Notes under the pieces: generated by a model
Seen by the model: the letters and a program-made list of their open reading frames with translations, nothing else
What the model was told of the DNA's origin: nothing
Databases searched by the model: none
Shown: positions 1 to 7,796 of the stretch, piece by piece
Layout: the number at the start of each line of letters is the position of its first letter
How positions within the stretch are numbered: the stretch's first letter is position 1
Assembly (NCBI GenBank): GCA_023263465.1
Contig: JALQWV010000027.1
Span: 1-8,883 of the forward strand
Direction: 5' to 3'
Source: Ilumatobacteraceae bacterium
Lineage (GTDB): Bacteria > Actinomycetota > Acidimicrobiia > Acidimicrobiales > Ilumatobacteraceae
DNA length: 8,883 nt
Position numbers and translations under genes: made by a program

Positions 1-878
1 ACAGTTGACACTTCAGCAATGGTGCTCGCTCCAGCCCTACACACCACAACGTCAGCAACTGAATACAGAGTCACCATGTCGTGTGAATAGGCAATTCGCG
101 AATACGCCAAAGTCCCATTGCTGTGATGCATTGTGGCTGGAAGTTTCACTGCGTCCATAAACCGCTCGCCTGCGATATGAATGACGCATGTGTGCTCTGA
201 ACTCCGCAAACTCTGCACCAAGTGCTCTGTGGCGGTATTTAAAACAGCAGATCCAAGCGATCCACCCATCACTACTACTACTCGAGCACTTTTGGAGATT
301 CCCAACGAATCGCGTGCGCTGTCTCGCAGAGCCTGCACATCAGCCGTGCGCAAATTACGTCGCACGGGTGCTCCAGTCTCAACAGCATTTCGTAACCGGC
401 TTGGCAAATACGCCACAGCGGATACTGTCGCATATCGCGACTGCAGTTTGGTGGCCAAACCTGGCCGACGATCATACGAACACGTGACAACTGGTATGTC
501 AAGTCTTCGAGCCGCTCTACATGCGGGAATACTCGCATAACCCCCAACTGAAATGACTACCTCAGGGTGTAACTGTTTGAGCAAATTTTTTGCACTTCCG
601 AGTGCACGCAACATTGTGGGAACCATCAGCACATTGCGCTTCACTTTGGATAATGAAAATCCGCGCTGAAAACCATCAACAGAAAAAAATGTATGTGCCA
701 ATCCAAGCGGTGGGATCATGGCTACTTCTGCACCTCGGTTGGAACCAACGTAATGCAGTGAGGACAGAGCGTGGCCAGAATCTACAAGTAATTCAGCAAT
801 CGCGATTGCAGGAACTACATGCCCGCTGGTTCCGCCTCCAGTAATTACAGCAAACGTGGATGAAGCAGGTACGACCAT
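1..878 (-). CDS. murG: MurG, lipid II-forming GlcNAc transferase (3' end cut by window edge)
   Basis: This is the glycosyltransferase that adds GlcNAc from UDP-GlcNAc to lipid I on the inner membrane face, giving lipid II. The frame is open from an ATG at 878 to the left edge, 292 codons; the family is about 350-370 residues, so only the C-terminal part is missing. Visible motifs are the N-terminal glycine loop GGGTSGHVVPA (residues 14-24), ISVGGYAS (109-116), TGAPVRR (168-174), the second-domain loop GGSLGS (205-210) with LN (213-214), and RAGASTIAE (281-289), the UDP-GlcNAc-binding region. The usual HEQN motif reads CSYD (133-136), and GGSxGA ends in Ser. The start lies 3 bases after the ftsW stop with only a weak Shine-Dalgarno (TAGG), suggesting translational coupling. 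The next Met is residue 54, beyond the glycine loop, so the start is secure. Identification is firm despite the altered motif. Confidence 0.95.
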   Translation of the reverse strand, partial: MVVPASSTFAVITGGGTSGHVVPAIAIAELLVDSGHALSSLHYVGSNRGAEVAMIPPLGLAHTFFSVDGFQRGFSLSKVKRNVLMVPTMLRALGSAKNLLKQLHPEVVISVGGYASIPACRAARRLDIPVVTCSYDRRPGLATKLQSRYATVSAVAYLPSRLRNAVETGAPVRRNLRTADVQALRDSARDSLGISKSARVVVVMGGSLGSAVLNTATEHLVQSLRSSEHTCVIHIAGERFMDAVKLPATMHHSNGTLAYSRIAYSHDMVTLYSVADVVVCRAGASTIAEVST

Positions 879-881
879 GAC

Positions 882-2072
882 CTACTTCATATTACGTGCA
901 ACGTTTAGCAACAGACCAACAGCTGCCATAGTCATAAACAGTGAAGATCCACCGTATGACAAGAGTGGCAAAGTAAGCCCAGTTACTGGCATTGCGCCGA
1001 TAACGCCTCCAATGTTGATGAGTGCTTGAATACATAACCACGCCGTGATTCCACCAGCAAGTAACGCTCCGTAGTGATCGCGTGCTCCTCGTGCGGCCTG
1101 CATACCAAGTGAAAGCAACACCATGAATCCGCCGATTACTCCAATAGTTCCGATTAGTCCAAACTCTTCAGCAATAATCGCAAAAATGAAGTCGCTGTGC
1201 GCAAGCGGAACATAGCCCCACTTTCCCGTTCCCTGACCTACTCCAACACCAGTGATTCCACCATTGGCAATGCTCAATACAGACTGCCACACTTGATAAG
1301 CCCAGTGACCCTTGTTTCCTTCCAGGTCAGCAAATGCAAAGAACCGATTTTGAAGTCGCGAACTCGTGGCAATCAGGACAATTGAAACAAGCGTAAAAGC
1401 ACCGAGCATGGTTGACATCCATCGAATTGGAGCTCCCGCAATAAACAGCGTTGCCATCACAATGCAAGTGAACACAATTGCGGCACCAAGATCTTTTTGG
1501 AAAATGATGCACATGAAAACGGTAATTGCCCAAGCAATCATCACTGGCTTGAGCGTGCGACCTGCAATTGCGATATCGGCTCGCCTACGTGACAACACGC
1601 TGGCGCAATACAACAACATCGTCACCTTCAAAACTTCAGAAGGCTGAAAGCGGATTGGACCCAATGCCACCCATGCGCGGGCACTATTGATTTCCATACC
1701 AATGCCCGGCACCAACGGTAAAACCATGAGCCCATACGAAGCCCATAATGCGTACTTTGCGATGCCATGCCACTGGTGATACGGCATGCGATAGGTGGCA
1801 ATTCCCGCGAACAAACCAAAGATTGACCACATGAATTGTTTCTGGAACATCGCCCATGGCGAGCCACCACGGTTAACCGCTTCGATTGATGTGGCCGACA
1901 GAACCATCATTAATCCAAACACCGTAAGCAACGATGTGACGGCAAGAATTCCCCAAAAAATCTTGTTTGGCGCAGCAGAGGTAAGTCGACGCGATGTGCC
2001 GACACCCTTTTTGTCGAGAACTGCACGACGGCGCTGAGCCGGTGTGAGGGAAGTTGAAACGTTTGTTGCCAC
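882..2072 (-). CDS. ftsW: FtsW, SEDS-family septal peptidoglycan glycosyltransferase
   Basis: FtsW is the polytopic SEDS glycosyltransferase that polymerises lipid II at the septum with its partner FtsI, encoded three genes upstream. The protein is 396 residues: a cytoplasmic basic N-terminus of about 37 residues, then repeated hydrophobic segments consistent with roughly ten membrane helices. Family motifs include NSARAWVALGP (129-139), RFQPSE (141-146), QKDLGAA (192-198), HSDFIFAIIAEEFG (292-305) containing the presumed catalytic Asp294, and PVTGLTLPLLSYGGSS (362-377). Length fits FtsW, and position after murD and before murG favours FtsW over RodA. The start is GTG at 2072, chosen because a perfect AGGAGG lies 5 bases upstream; it stops with TAG at 882-884. 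There is no C-terminal extension of note. Confidence 0.96.
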   Translation of the reverse strand: MATNVSTSLTPAQRRRAVLDKKGVGTSRRLTSAAPNKIFWGILAVTSLLTVFGLMMVLSATSIEAVNRGGSPWAMFQKQFMWSIFGLFAGIATYRMPYHQWHGIAKYALWASYGLMVLPLVPGIGMEINSARAWVALGPIRFQPSEVLKVTMLLYCASVLSRRRADIAIAGRTLKPVMIAWAITVFMCIIFQKDLGAAIVFTCIVMATLFIAGAPIRWMSTMLGAFTLVSIVLIATSSRLQNRFFAFADLEGNKGHWAYQVWQSVLSIANGGITGVGVGQGTGKWGYVPLAHSDFIFAIIAEEFGLIGTIGVIGGFMVLLSLGMQAARGARDHYGALLAGGITAWLCIQALINIGGVIGAMPVTGLTLPLLSYGGSSLFMTMAAVGLLLNVARNMK

Positions 2073-2077
2073 GGAGT

Positions 2078-2083
2078 CCTCCT
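2078..2083 (-). promoter_or_regulatory. Strong Shine-Dalgarno for ftsW, overlapping the murD stop
   Basis: The minus strand reads TAGGAGGACTCCGTG, so the murD stop codon TAG runs directly into a perfect AGGAGG placed 5 bases before the GTG start of ftsW. It is the best ribosome-binding site in the window and decides the ftsW start. The neighbouring starts of murD, murE and murG have weak or no comparable sequence, so ftsW seems able to recruit ribosomes independently. Confidence 0.9.
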
Positions 2084-3431
2084 AGCGATGGTTTCCTGAT
2101 AATTGTCGAACGCAGTTCATGAAATCGTCGCCACGTTCACCGTAGTTTGAGTACCAGTCGTAACTGGTGCATCCCGGCGATAGCAACACCACGTCTCCCG
2201 CTCGCGCAAGATCGCGTGCCTGGGCTACGGCAGCGCTCATACTCTCTGCCTTCACTACCGTGCACATGCCACTAAATGCACGAGCAATATCGTCTGCCGA
2301 AACGCCTATTGCAACCACAGCTCTCATGCGTTGCGGTTCGCATGCCATTTGCGATAGGTCAAGATCTTTGTTCTTACCCCCGGCAATTAACACAATGCTG
2401 TCAAAAGAGCGCAGTGCCACACTTGCAGCATGCGGACTCGTTGCCTTTGAATCATTAAACCAACGCACTCCTTCTATCTCTGAGACAAACTGAATTCGGT
2501 GTGGAGCGTTTTCAAACTGTTCCAAAGCCTGCGCCACCTGTTCGGCGCTCGCAAGCCCACTCTCCATGCACACTGCAGTTGCCGCGAGTGCGTTGGTGAT
2601 GTCGTGCGGCAACGAGCGCTTCATTCTTGAAACATGGATAATCGGGCCAAGCGGTCCACACAGTTCATCACCTACTACTCGGTAGTCACCCTCAGTTGCG
2701 CCAAATGTAACCGTGCGTGCAGCACTCGATCGCGCCACCGCCAAAATATTTACATCATCACTCGGTGCAACTGCCACATCAGTCGGAAGGCAATTCGCCC
2801 ATAACTTCGCTTTCGCATCAAAATAATGTTGATATGTGCCGTGCCAATCCAAATGATCAGGAGCAATGTTTAACCATGCTGAAGCCTGAGCCCGAAACTG
2901 TTCGGTGTGTTCTAATCGAAAACTCGAACACTCGACAGCAAATGCCTGCGCATCGGTATCACATGATTCAATAAGCGGAACTTCTGTATTGCCCACAGCC
3001 TCAGAACGTAAACCGGCCGCACGCAGCATCGCATTTGCCATCAAAGTAGTGGTCGTCTTGCCGTCTGTTCCAGTAATCGCCACCATCGGTCGTGGTCCAT
3101 CACTGCGAAAAAGCTCAAAATGATAGGCAATTTCAATTTCCGACTGAATGGAAACTCCGTTTTCACCTGCGCTTCGAATGACGGGGTGATGCACAGGTAC
3201 ACCCGGTGCAGGAGAAAGCACATTCACCGAACGCATCACCCTCTGCAGTTCCCCATCGCCAGCAATATCGATCACTTGTGCACCAATTGACTTAGCGAAC
3301 GATCGATGCTCATCGCTCAATTTGTCGTCACCAACTACAACCTCAATGCCCCGTTTACGAAGTGAAGTTGCCACAGCACGCCCCGCTACCGCCAACCCAA
3401 AGACAAAGGTGGCGTCGCGGCTCTGGGTCAT
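2082..3431 (-). CDS. murD: MurD, UDP-MurNAc-L-alanine:D-glutamate ligase
   Basis: MurD is the ATP-dependent cytoplasmic ligase that adds D-glutamate to UDP-MurNAc-L-Ala. The chosen start is the ATG at 3431, giving 449 residues, a normal MurD length. A longer reading from 3536 exists, but it adds 35 residues lying inside mraY with no family resemblance. The N-terminal Rossmann-like domain begins FVFGLAVAGRAVA (9-21) and has VLSPAPGVP (71-79). The ATPase domain has the P-loop GTDGKTTTT (121-129, Asp where Asn is usual), ECSSFRLE (167-174), NIAPDHLDWHG (188-198) and the probable carbamylated lysine in FDAKAKLW (Lys207). The C-terminal domain has WFNDSKATSP (324-333), AGGKNKDLD (350-358) and LLSPGCTSYDWY (416-427). 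It overlaps mraY by four bases (ATGA); no Shine-Dalgarno is evident, so termination-reinitiation is likely. Confidence 0.96.
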   Translation of the reverse strand: MTQSRDATFVFGLAVAGRAVATSLRKRGIEVVVGDDKLSDEHRSFAKSIGAQVIDIAGDGELQRVMRSVNVLSPAPGVPVHHPVIRSAGENGVSIQSEIEIAYHFELFRSDGPRPMVAITGTDGKTTTTLMANAMLRAAGLRSEAVGNTEVPLIESCDTDAQAFAVECSSFRLEHTEQFRAQASAWLNIAPDHLDWHGTYQHYFDAKAKLWANCLPTDVAVAPSDDVNILAVARSSAARTVTFGATEGDYRVVGDELCGPLGPIIHVSRMKRSLPHDITNALAATAVCMESGLASAEQVAQALEQFENAPHRIQFVSEIEGVRWFNDSKATSPHAASVALRSFDSIVLIAGGKNKDLDLSQMACEPQRMRAVVAIGVSADDIARAFSGMCTVVKAESMSAAVAQARDLARAGDVVLLSPGCTSYDWYSNYGERGDDFMNCVRQLSGNHR

Positions 3432-4474
3432 CGGGACACTTGATTGGTGAAGTCGGCAATGAAGATTGCAACTGCTGTTGCCACACAAATTCCCGAAATG
3501 ATCCAGAATCTGATGATCACCGTTGTCTCTGGCCAACCACTGAGTTCAAAGTGGTGATGAATCGGCGACATTTTGAACAGACGTTTCTTTCGACCAGATG
3601 CCTTGAACACTCCCATCTGCACCGCAACTGACCCTGCCTCGATCACATTGATGCCGCAAATAATTGGCAACATCAAATGTGTGTTCGTGGTAACTGCCAA
3701 TGTTCCAAGCGCCGCCCCTAACCCAAGTGCGCCAACATCACCCATAAAGATTTGTGCCGGTGCTGCGTTCCACCACAAGAAGCCACCACATGCACCTGCA
3801 AGAGCCGCAGAGAGCACCGCAAGGTCTAGTGGGTTGACAATGTCATAGATTCGCGGATTTCGAAATGCCCAGTACGCAATGATCGTGAAAGCGAGAAATC
3901 CGAACAATGCAGAACCCGCCGCAAGGCCGTCTAAACCGTCTGTCACGTTTACTGCGTTGGTCGTGCTCCAGACCATTACCGCAGTCCACACGATGAACAG
4001 CGGCCCAGACAACTCCCAACCTGGACTAAGCGCTCGCGTGAACGAAATCGTCTGGACAACTCCTGTAGTGGACGCCAGAACAAACATCAACATTGCAGTA
4101 ATACCGAAAGTGATCCAACCCTTTTTCTTCCAGAAAATTCCGCGATTGTGTTGCCGCTGAACTTTCAGATAATCATCGAGAAATCCAATCGCGGCCAACA
4201 CAAATACGGTCAGCCAAATGATTGCCGCCTGATCAGAAAATGGAAGTCCACCTCGCAAGTGAGCAACTAGCCAACCGATAAATCCGGCAAGCAAAATGGC
4301 AATACCACCCATAGTCGGCGTTCCCTGTTTTGCCATCTGATGCGCAGGACCATGGTCTTCTGCACCAAGAATTGGTTGGCCTTTACCAAGCCGATGAAAG
4401 AAGGAAATGAGAGCACGAGTACCAGTAAGCGATACCAGCATTCCAACAGCACCAGCAATTAAAACGGCAATCAT
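3428..4474 (-). CDS. mraY: MraY, phospho-MurNAc-pentapeptide transferase
   Basis: MraY is the integral membrane enzyme that moves phospho-MurNAc-pentapeptide from UDP to undecaprenyl phosphate, forming lipid I. It has 348 residues, close to the usual 320-360, with about ten hydrophobic segments. Visible signatures are HQMAKQGTPTMGG (45-57), the acidic pair in GFLDDYLK (Asp100, Asp101), NAVNVTDGLDGLAAG (173-187), QIFMGDVGALGLG (241-253, Asp246) and the cytoplasmic loop KMSPIHHHFE (301-310) with its three histidines. All expected Mg2+ and substrate-binding residues appear present. The ATG at 4474 overlaps the murE stop as ATGA and is preceded by AGGAG seven bases upstream. Its end overlaps murD in the same way. 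It directly follows murE, where murF would normally intervene. Confidence 0.97.
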   Translation of the reverse strand: MIAVLIAGAVGMLVSLTGTRALISFFHRLGKGQPILGAEDHGPAHQMAKQGTPTMGGIAILLAGFIGWLVAHLRGGLPFSDQAAIIWLTVFVLAAIGFLDDYLKVQRQHNRGIFWKKKGWITFGITAMLMFVLASTTGVVQTISFTRALSPGWELSGPLFIVWTAVMVWSTTNAVNVTDGLDGLAAGSALFGFLAFTIIAYWAFRNPRIYDIVNPLDLAVLSAALAGACGGFLWWNAAPAQIFMGDVGALGLGAALGTLAVTTNTHLMLPIICGINVIEAGSVAVQMGVFKASGRKKRLFKMSPIHHHFELSGWPETTVIIRFWIISGICVATAVAIFIADFTNQVSR

Positions 4475-5922
4475 GATTCAGCTCCTAGAAGTTCGCGAGC
4501 GACTTGCGCATCGTTAAACGGAAAAATTTCAGTTCCAATGGTTTGGGTGTTTTCGTGACCCTTTCCCGCAATCACAACAACATCTCCACGCTGTGCAATG
4601 GAAAACGCCCTGCCGATTGCGGCACGACGATCTAGTTCAGTGCACAGCACTTTATGCGAATCCGACGATGCAACTCCAGCTTTAATCTGCGCTGCAATCA
4701 CAGCCCCCGACTCTGAACGAGGATTATCTGAAGTGATAATCAGCACATCGGACTTTGCTCCAGCAATTTCACCCATAGGCCCACGCTTATCGGCATCGCG
4801 ATCTCCGCCACAGCCAAAAACCAGAACAAGTTTTCCAGACTCGCTCATCAGCGAACGCACCGTGTCAAGTACACGCTCAAGTGCATCAGGTGTGTGTGCA
4901 TAATCCACAATCACATCAAAGTTCTGTCCAACGTCAATGGATTCAAAGCGACCAGGAACTGCAGTTGCACATCGCAATCCCTCTGCAATCTTTGGCAATG
5001 AAACACCAAGAGTTTGTGCAGCAGCAACTGCGGCAAGAGAATTCATCACATTAAACTGACCACCTAGTTGCGCATGCATATGCACACCTTTGATCTCGTA
5101 GGTAATGTGCCGTGCATCCATTTGAACATTGGCGATGTCGCTCATTCCAAACGACTTTGCATCAATCGTCATGGTGTCAAGAAGAAGTTGACCATATACA
5201 TCGTCGCGATTGACGATGCCGCACGCTGAAAACTCTTTCGTGAAGAGTCGTGCCTTGGCGGCAAAGTATCTCTCCATAGTGAGATGGAAGTCCAGATGAT
5301 CCTGCGAAAGATTTGTAAACACTGCGGCTGAAAAGGTCGTTCCAATTACCCGCTGTAGTTCCATTGCATGTGAGGTCACTTCCATGACTACCGCTTCAAC
5401 TCCGTCGCGTTCAAAGTCGCTCAACATGCGTTGTAAATCGGTGGATTCTGGCGTCGTTCGCGAACCAGTCAATGTTCCAATGACCTCTGTTTTCCATCCA
5501 TGTGTCCGCAGTATCTCGGCGAGCAGATGTGCTGTCGTCGTTTTTCCGTTTGTGCCGGTTACACCAACGATGCGCATTCGAGTACTCGGGAATTCGCGCA
5601 GAGCGGCAGCCAATAGCCCCATCGATGTGCGCACATCATGAACCACCACTTGTGGAACATCCACATCTAATAACCGTTCAACCAGCAACGCCGAAGCCCC
5701 TGCGTCAACCGCCATCTGAGCAAAATCATGGCCGTCTTCGCGAGTACCGCCGACGCAACAAAACATTGCGCCGGCGATTACTTGACGCGAGTCGTGTGAG
5801 ACATCGACCACAACAGGGTCTTCACCAACAATTTCAACCAATAGACCGTGCGAGCCAAGTTGTGCTGTGGCCACCAGATGACGCAATGTCATCTGGCCGG
5901 TTGCAACCGGCGATGCATTCAT
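4471..5922 (-). CDS. murE: MurE, UDP-MurNAc-tripeptide synthetase (meso-DAP-adding)
   Basis: MurE is the cytoplasmic ATP-dependent ligase adding the third stem-peptide residue. The protein is 483 residues, typical for MurE. Motifs are the N-terminal VDVSHDSRQV (39-48), P-loop GTNGKTTT (123-130), TTPESTDLQ (156-164), EVTSHAMEL (181-189), NLSQDHLDFH (204-213), the presumed carbamylated lysine in AAKARLF (Lys223), GRFE (325-328), DYAHTPDAL (340-348), GCGGDRD (370-376) and GKGHENTQ (453-460). The DNPRSE sequence (399-404) is the signature of enzymes that select meso-diaminopimelate rather than lysine. The first ATG leaves a 2-base gap after ftsI; a second in-frame ATG at 5892 (residue 11, MTLRHL) is an alternative start. 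Neither has a clear Shine-Dalgarno. It is a single Mur ligase, not a MurE-MurF fusion, so it does not explain the absence of murF next door. Confidence 0.96.
   Translation of the reverse strand: MNASPVATGQMTLRHLVATAQLGSHGLLVEIVGEDPVVVDVSHDSRQVIAGAMFCCVGGTREDGHDFAQMAVDAGASALLVERLLDVDVPQVVVHDVRTSMGLLAAALREFPSTRMRIVGVTGTNGKTTTAHLLAEILRTHGWKTEVIGTLTGSRTTPESTDLQRMLSDFERDGVEAVVMEVTSHAMELQRVIGTTFSAAVFTNLSQDHLDFHLTMERYFAAKARLFTKEFSACGIVNRDDVYGQLLLDTMTIDAKSFGMSDIANVQMDARHITYEIKGVHMHAQLGGQFNVMNSLAAVAAAQTLGVSLPKIAEGLRCATAVPGRFESIDVGQNFDVIVDYAHTPDALERVLDTVRSLMSESGKLVLVFGCGGDRDADKRGPMGEIAGAKSDVLIITSDNPRSESGAVIAAQIKAGVASSDSHKVLCTELDRRAAIGRAFSIAQRGDVVVIAGKGHENTQTIGTEIFPFNDAQVARELLGAES
4482..4486 (-). promoter_or_regulatory. 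Shine-Dalgarno for mraY inside the murE 3' end
   Basis: AGGAG on the minus strand lies seven bases before the mraY ATG at 4474, within the last codons of murE. It supports that start and shows mraY can be initiated directly as well as by coupling through the ATGA overlap. Confidence 0.8.
5896..5911. repeat. Perfect 16-bp palindrome at the murE 5' end
   Basis: GCCGGTTGCAACCGGC reads identically on both strands. It lies between the two possible murE start codons (5922 and 5892), ending three bases before the second. In RNA it could form a six-pair stem with a UGCA loop. It may be a chance coding coincidence (residues 5-9), a translation-start hairpin, or a protein-binding site; the sequence alone cannot decide. 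Confidence 0.6.
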
Positions 5923-5924
5923 GA

Positions 5925-7796
5925 TTAGTGCTTTGGTCCGAGCTCTGCTGGACGCTCTTTTGGACAGCCAAGATCGGCTGCATCTGGACGAATATCTAGT
6001 TCGCTGATTAGCACCTGAGCAATATTGGCAAACACGGGCGCTGCGGCAGTCCCACCGAAGCGATCCATCGATTCCGCATTTGGTTCGTCAATCGAAACCA
6101 ACACCGTGAATCGCGGCTGCTGCGCAGGAATGAACCCAACAAAACTCGCAAAATATGAACGCGATCCGTCATCGGCTGCATACTTTCCGTTGTCCTGACG
6201 CTTATAAGCAGTTCCCGTCTTTCCGGCAACTGTCATGCCTGGAACTTTTCCAAGGGTTGCAGTTCCGAAACATACGACGTCTGACATGAGCGAACGCATT
6301 ACAGCGGCTGTCTCTGGAGTAATCACCGCATGCTGTTCTGTAGATGGAATTGATTCGTTCACTCCGTCTTTGGATACGGTTGCCGTCACTAAACGAGGCG
6401 CTACATAATTGCCATTGTTTGCCACCACGTTTACACCTGCAATCAATTGCAGTGCCGTTGTGGAATATCCGTAGCCGTACGAAGTGGTGAATTTCTTGGC
6501 ACCCTGCCACTTGTTTGCAGACTGCAGAATTCCTTTGGTTTCACCGGGAAAACCAATTGCGGTTTTTGCGCCAAATCCAAACGACTTCAGATAGTCATGC
6601 AATTTGTCTGGCCCAATCGTCTGTCCCACCATGAGAGTTCCGACGTTGGATGAATCGACAAATATTTTTCGCACCGACATGTCTTCAAGGCCATGGGGAT
6701 ATGCATCTCTCAGTGGGCTCTCCCACTGAGTTCCTTTGTTGGCGATAAACACCGGAGGAACCGCAAAGGTAGTTGTTGCATCAACTTTGCCTTCATTGAT
6801 TGCTGCCGCGATGCTGAACACCTTTGCAACCGAACCAGGCTCATTGGCTTCAACTGCCGCGATGTTTCCTGAATCAGCCGAGTAGGTACCATCTTCGTTC
6901 AAACGCAAGGTTGACATTGCATAAATCTCGCCAGTGGCGGTGTCCATCACTATTGCAGTGCCACTTCGTGCTTGAAGACGTGCAATCTGCTGCGCCAGAA
7001 TGCCGTCAACCTGAAACTGAATGTTGCGATCAATCGTGGTGACCAAAGTTTTACCTGGAATTGGTGCAACACTTTCATCTTGGGTTGCCGGAATGGACTG
7101 GCCTTTCGCACTGACCTCTCGAACCTGACGTCCATTAACACCTGCGAGCAACATGTCAAATTGCATTTCAAGGCCTGAGGTTCCAATACCATCAGGGTCT
7201 GTTCGCCCAACCAACGCACGCAAACCCTCGCTGGTAAGTTCGCGACCCGATTCCCGATATGACGACACACCGGGAAGCTGCAATGCGATGAGTGAATCAG
7301 CAACCTCTTGTGATACCTGACGTGCAACGTAGGTGAAGCTCGCCGTCTTATTTTGCAACTTTTCTGCAAGTGCAAGCTCGGCTTCAGGAGACATTGCCAG
7401 CGTTGCAGCTATCGCACGGGCTGTTCCAACTGGGTCAATAACTTCACGCGGGTCGGCAAAAACCGTACGAAGCGAAATTGGAATCGCAAGTTCGAGACCA
7501 TTGCGGTCAAGGATGGATCCGCGCTCTGCCTTCACAACATTCACCCGAGTGCGTTGAGCAACACTTGCGTCGCGATATTGACCAGAACCAAATGTTTGCA
7601 AGTATCCCGTGCGAAACAACATCGCGCACAGCAGCAATGATACAAAAATGCGAACGTAGGCCAGGCGGTGCGAGATTTTTCCTGGTTTAAGGTCTTCAGT
7701 CAGAGTGCGAACGGTTTGACGCGCTGCAGCACGAGCAATGTCACTCGCGCGCTGAGGTTCATGACGTCGTCCGCGTGATCCCGCAGCAATACTCAT
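5925..7796 (-). CDS. ftsI: FtsI (class B penicillin-binding protein), septal transpeptidase
   Basis: FtsI is the monofunctional transpeptidase that crosslinks septal peptidoglycan together with FtsW. It has 623 residues. A basic cytoplasmic N-terminus of about 45 residues precedes one membrane anchor (about 46-66), then the dimerisation domain with ERGSILDRNG (91-100) and GLRALVGRTDPDG (191-203). The transpeptidase domain carries all three active-site motifs: SVAK (322-325, nucleophile Ser322), SSN (382-384) and KTGTA (526-530), plus GYGYSTTALQL (441-451). No PASTA repeats follow. The ATG at 7796 overlaps the ftsL stop as ATGA and has GAGGGG eight bases upstream, so the start is well supported; it ends with TAA. 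Two cysteines, 509 and 611, lie outside the membrane. Neighbouring rsmH, ftsL and murE match the classical place of ftsI. Confidence 0.96.
   Translation of the reverse strand: MSIAAGSRGRRHEPQRASDIARAAARQTVRTLTEDLKPGKISHRLAYVRIFVSLLLCAMLFRTGYLQTFGSGQYRDASVAQRTRVNVVKAERGSILDRNGLELAIPISLRTVFADPREVIDPVGTARAIAATLAMSPEAELALAEKLQNKTASFTYVARQVSQEVADSLIALQLPGVSSYRESGRELTSEGLRALVGRTDPDGIGTSGLEMQFDMLLAGVNGRQVREVSAKGQSIPATQDESVAPIPGKTLVTTIDRNIQFQVDGILAQQIARLQARSGTAIVMDTATGEIYAMSTLRLNEDGTYSADSGNIAAVEANEPGSVAKVFSIAAAINEGKVDATTTFAVPPVFIANKGTQWESPLRDAYPHGLEDMSVRKIFVDSSNVGTLMVGQTIGPDKLHDYLKSFGFGAKTAIGFPGETKGILQSANKWQGAKKFTTSYGYGYSTTALQLIAGVNVVANNGNYVAPRLVTATVSKDGVNESIPSTEQHAVITPETAAVMRSLMSDVVCFGTATLGKVPGMTVAGKTGTAYKRQDNGKYAADDGSRSYFASFVGFIPAQQPRFTVLVSIDEPNAESMDRFGGTAAAPVFANIAQVLISELDIRPDAADLGCPKERPAELGPKH

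Noticed and set aside
93..102. Short palindrome ATTCGCGAAT within murG
   Set aside because: Ten-base palindromes are expected several times by chance in a window of this size and nothing around it suggests a site.
181..540. Plus-strand open frame of 119 codons
   Set aside because: It is antisense to murG, whose conserved motifs run straight through on the minus strand; the product shows no recognisable domain.
278..878. Possible broken murG, since only a short alternate-frame open reading stretch is apparent here
   Set aside because: Reading from the ATG at 878 gives one uninterrupted frame to the window edge with MurG motifs in order; it is cut by the window, not by mutation.
3432..3536. 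Upstream extension of murD by 35 residues
   Set aside because: It lies inside mraY, has no MurD-like sequence, and the ATG at 3431 gives both the standard ATGA overlap and a normal N-terminus.
5502..5924. Plus-strand open frame of 140 codons opposite murE
   Set aside because: It covers the conserved P-loop region of murE on the other strand and its translation is low-complexity Arg/Pro/His-rich, typical of a shadow frame.
6950..7375. Minus-strand open frame of 141 codons in another frame of ftsI
   Set aside because: It overlaps the intact ftsI frame completely, with no family resemblance.
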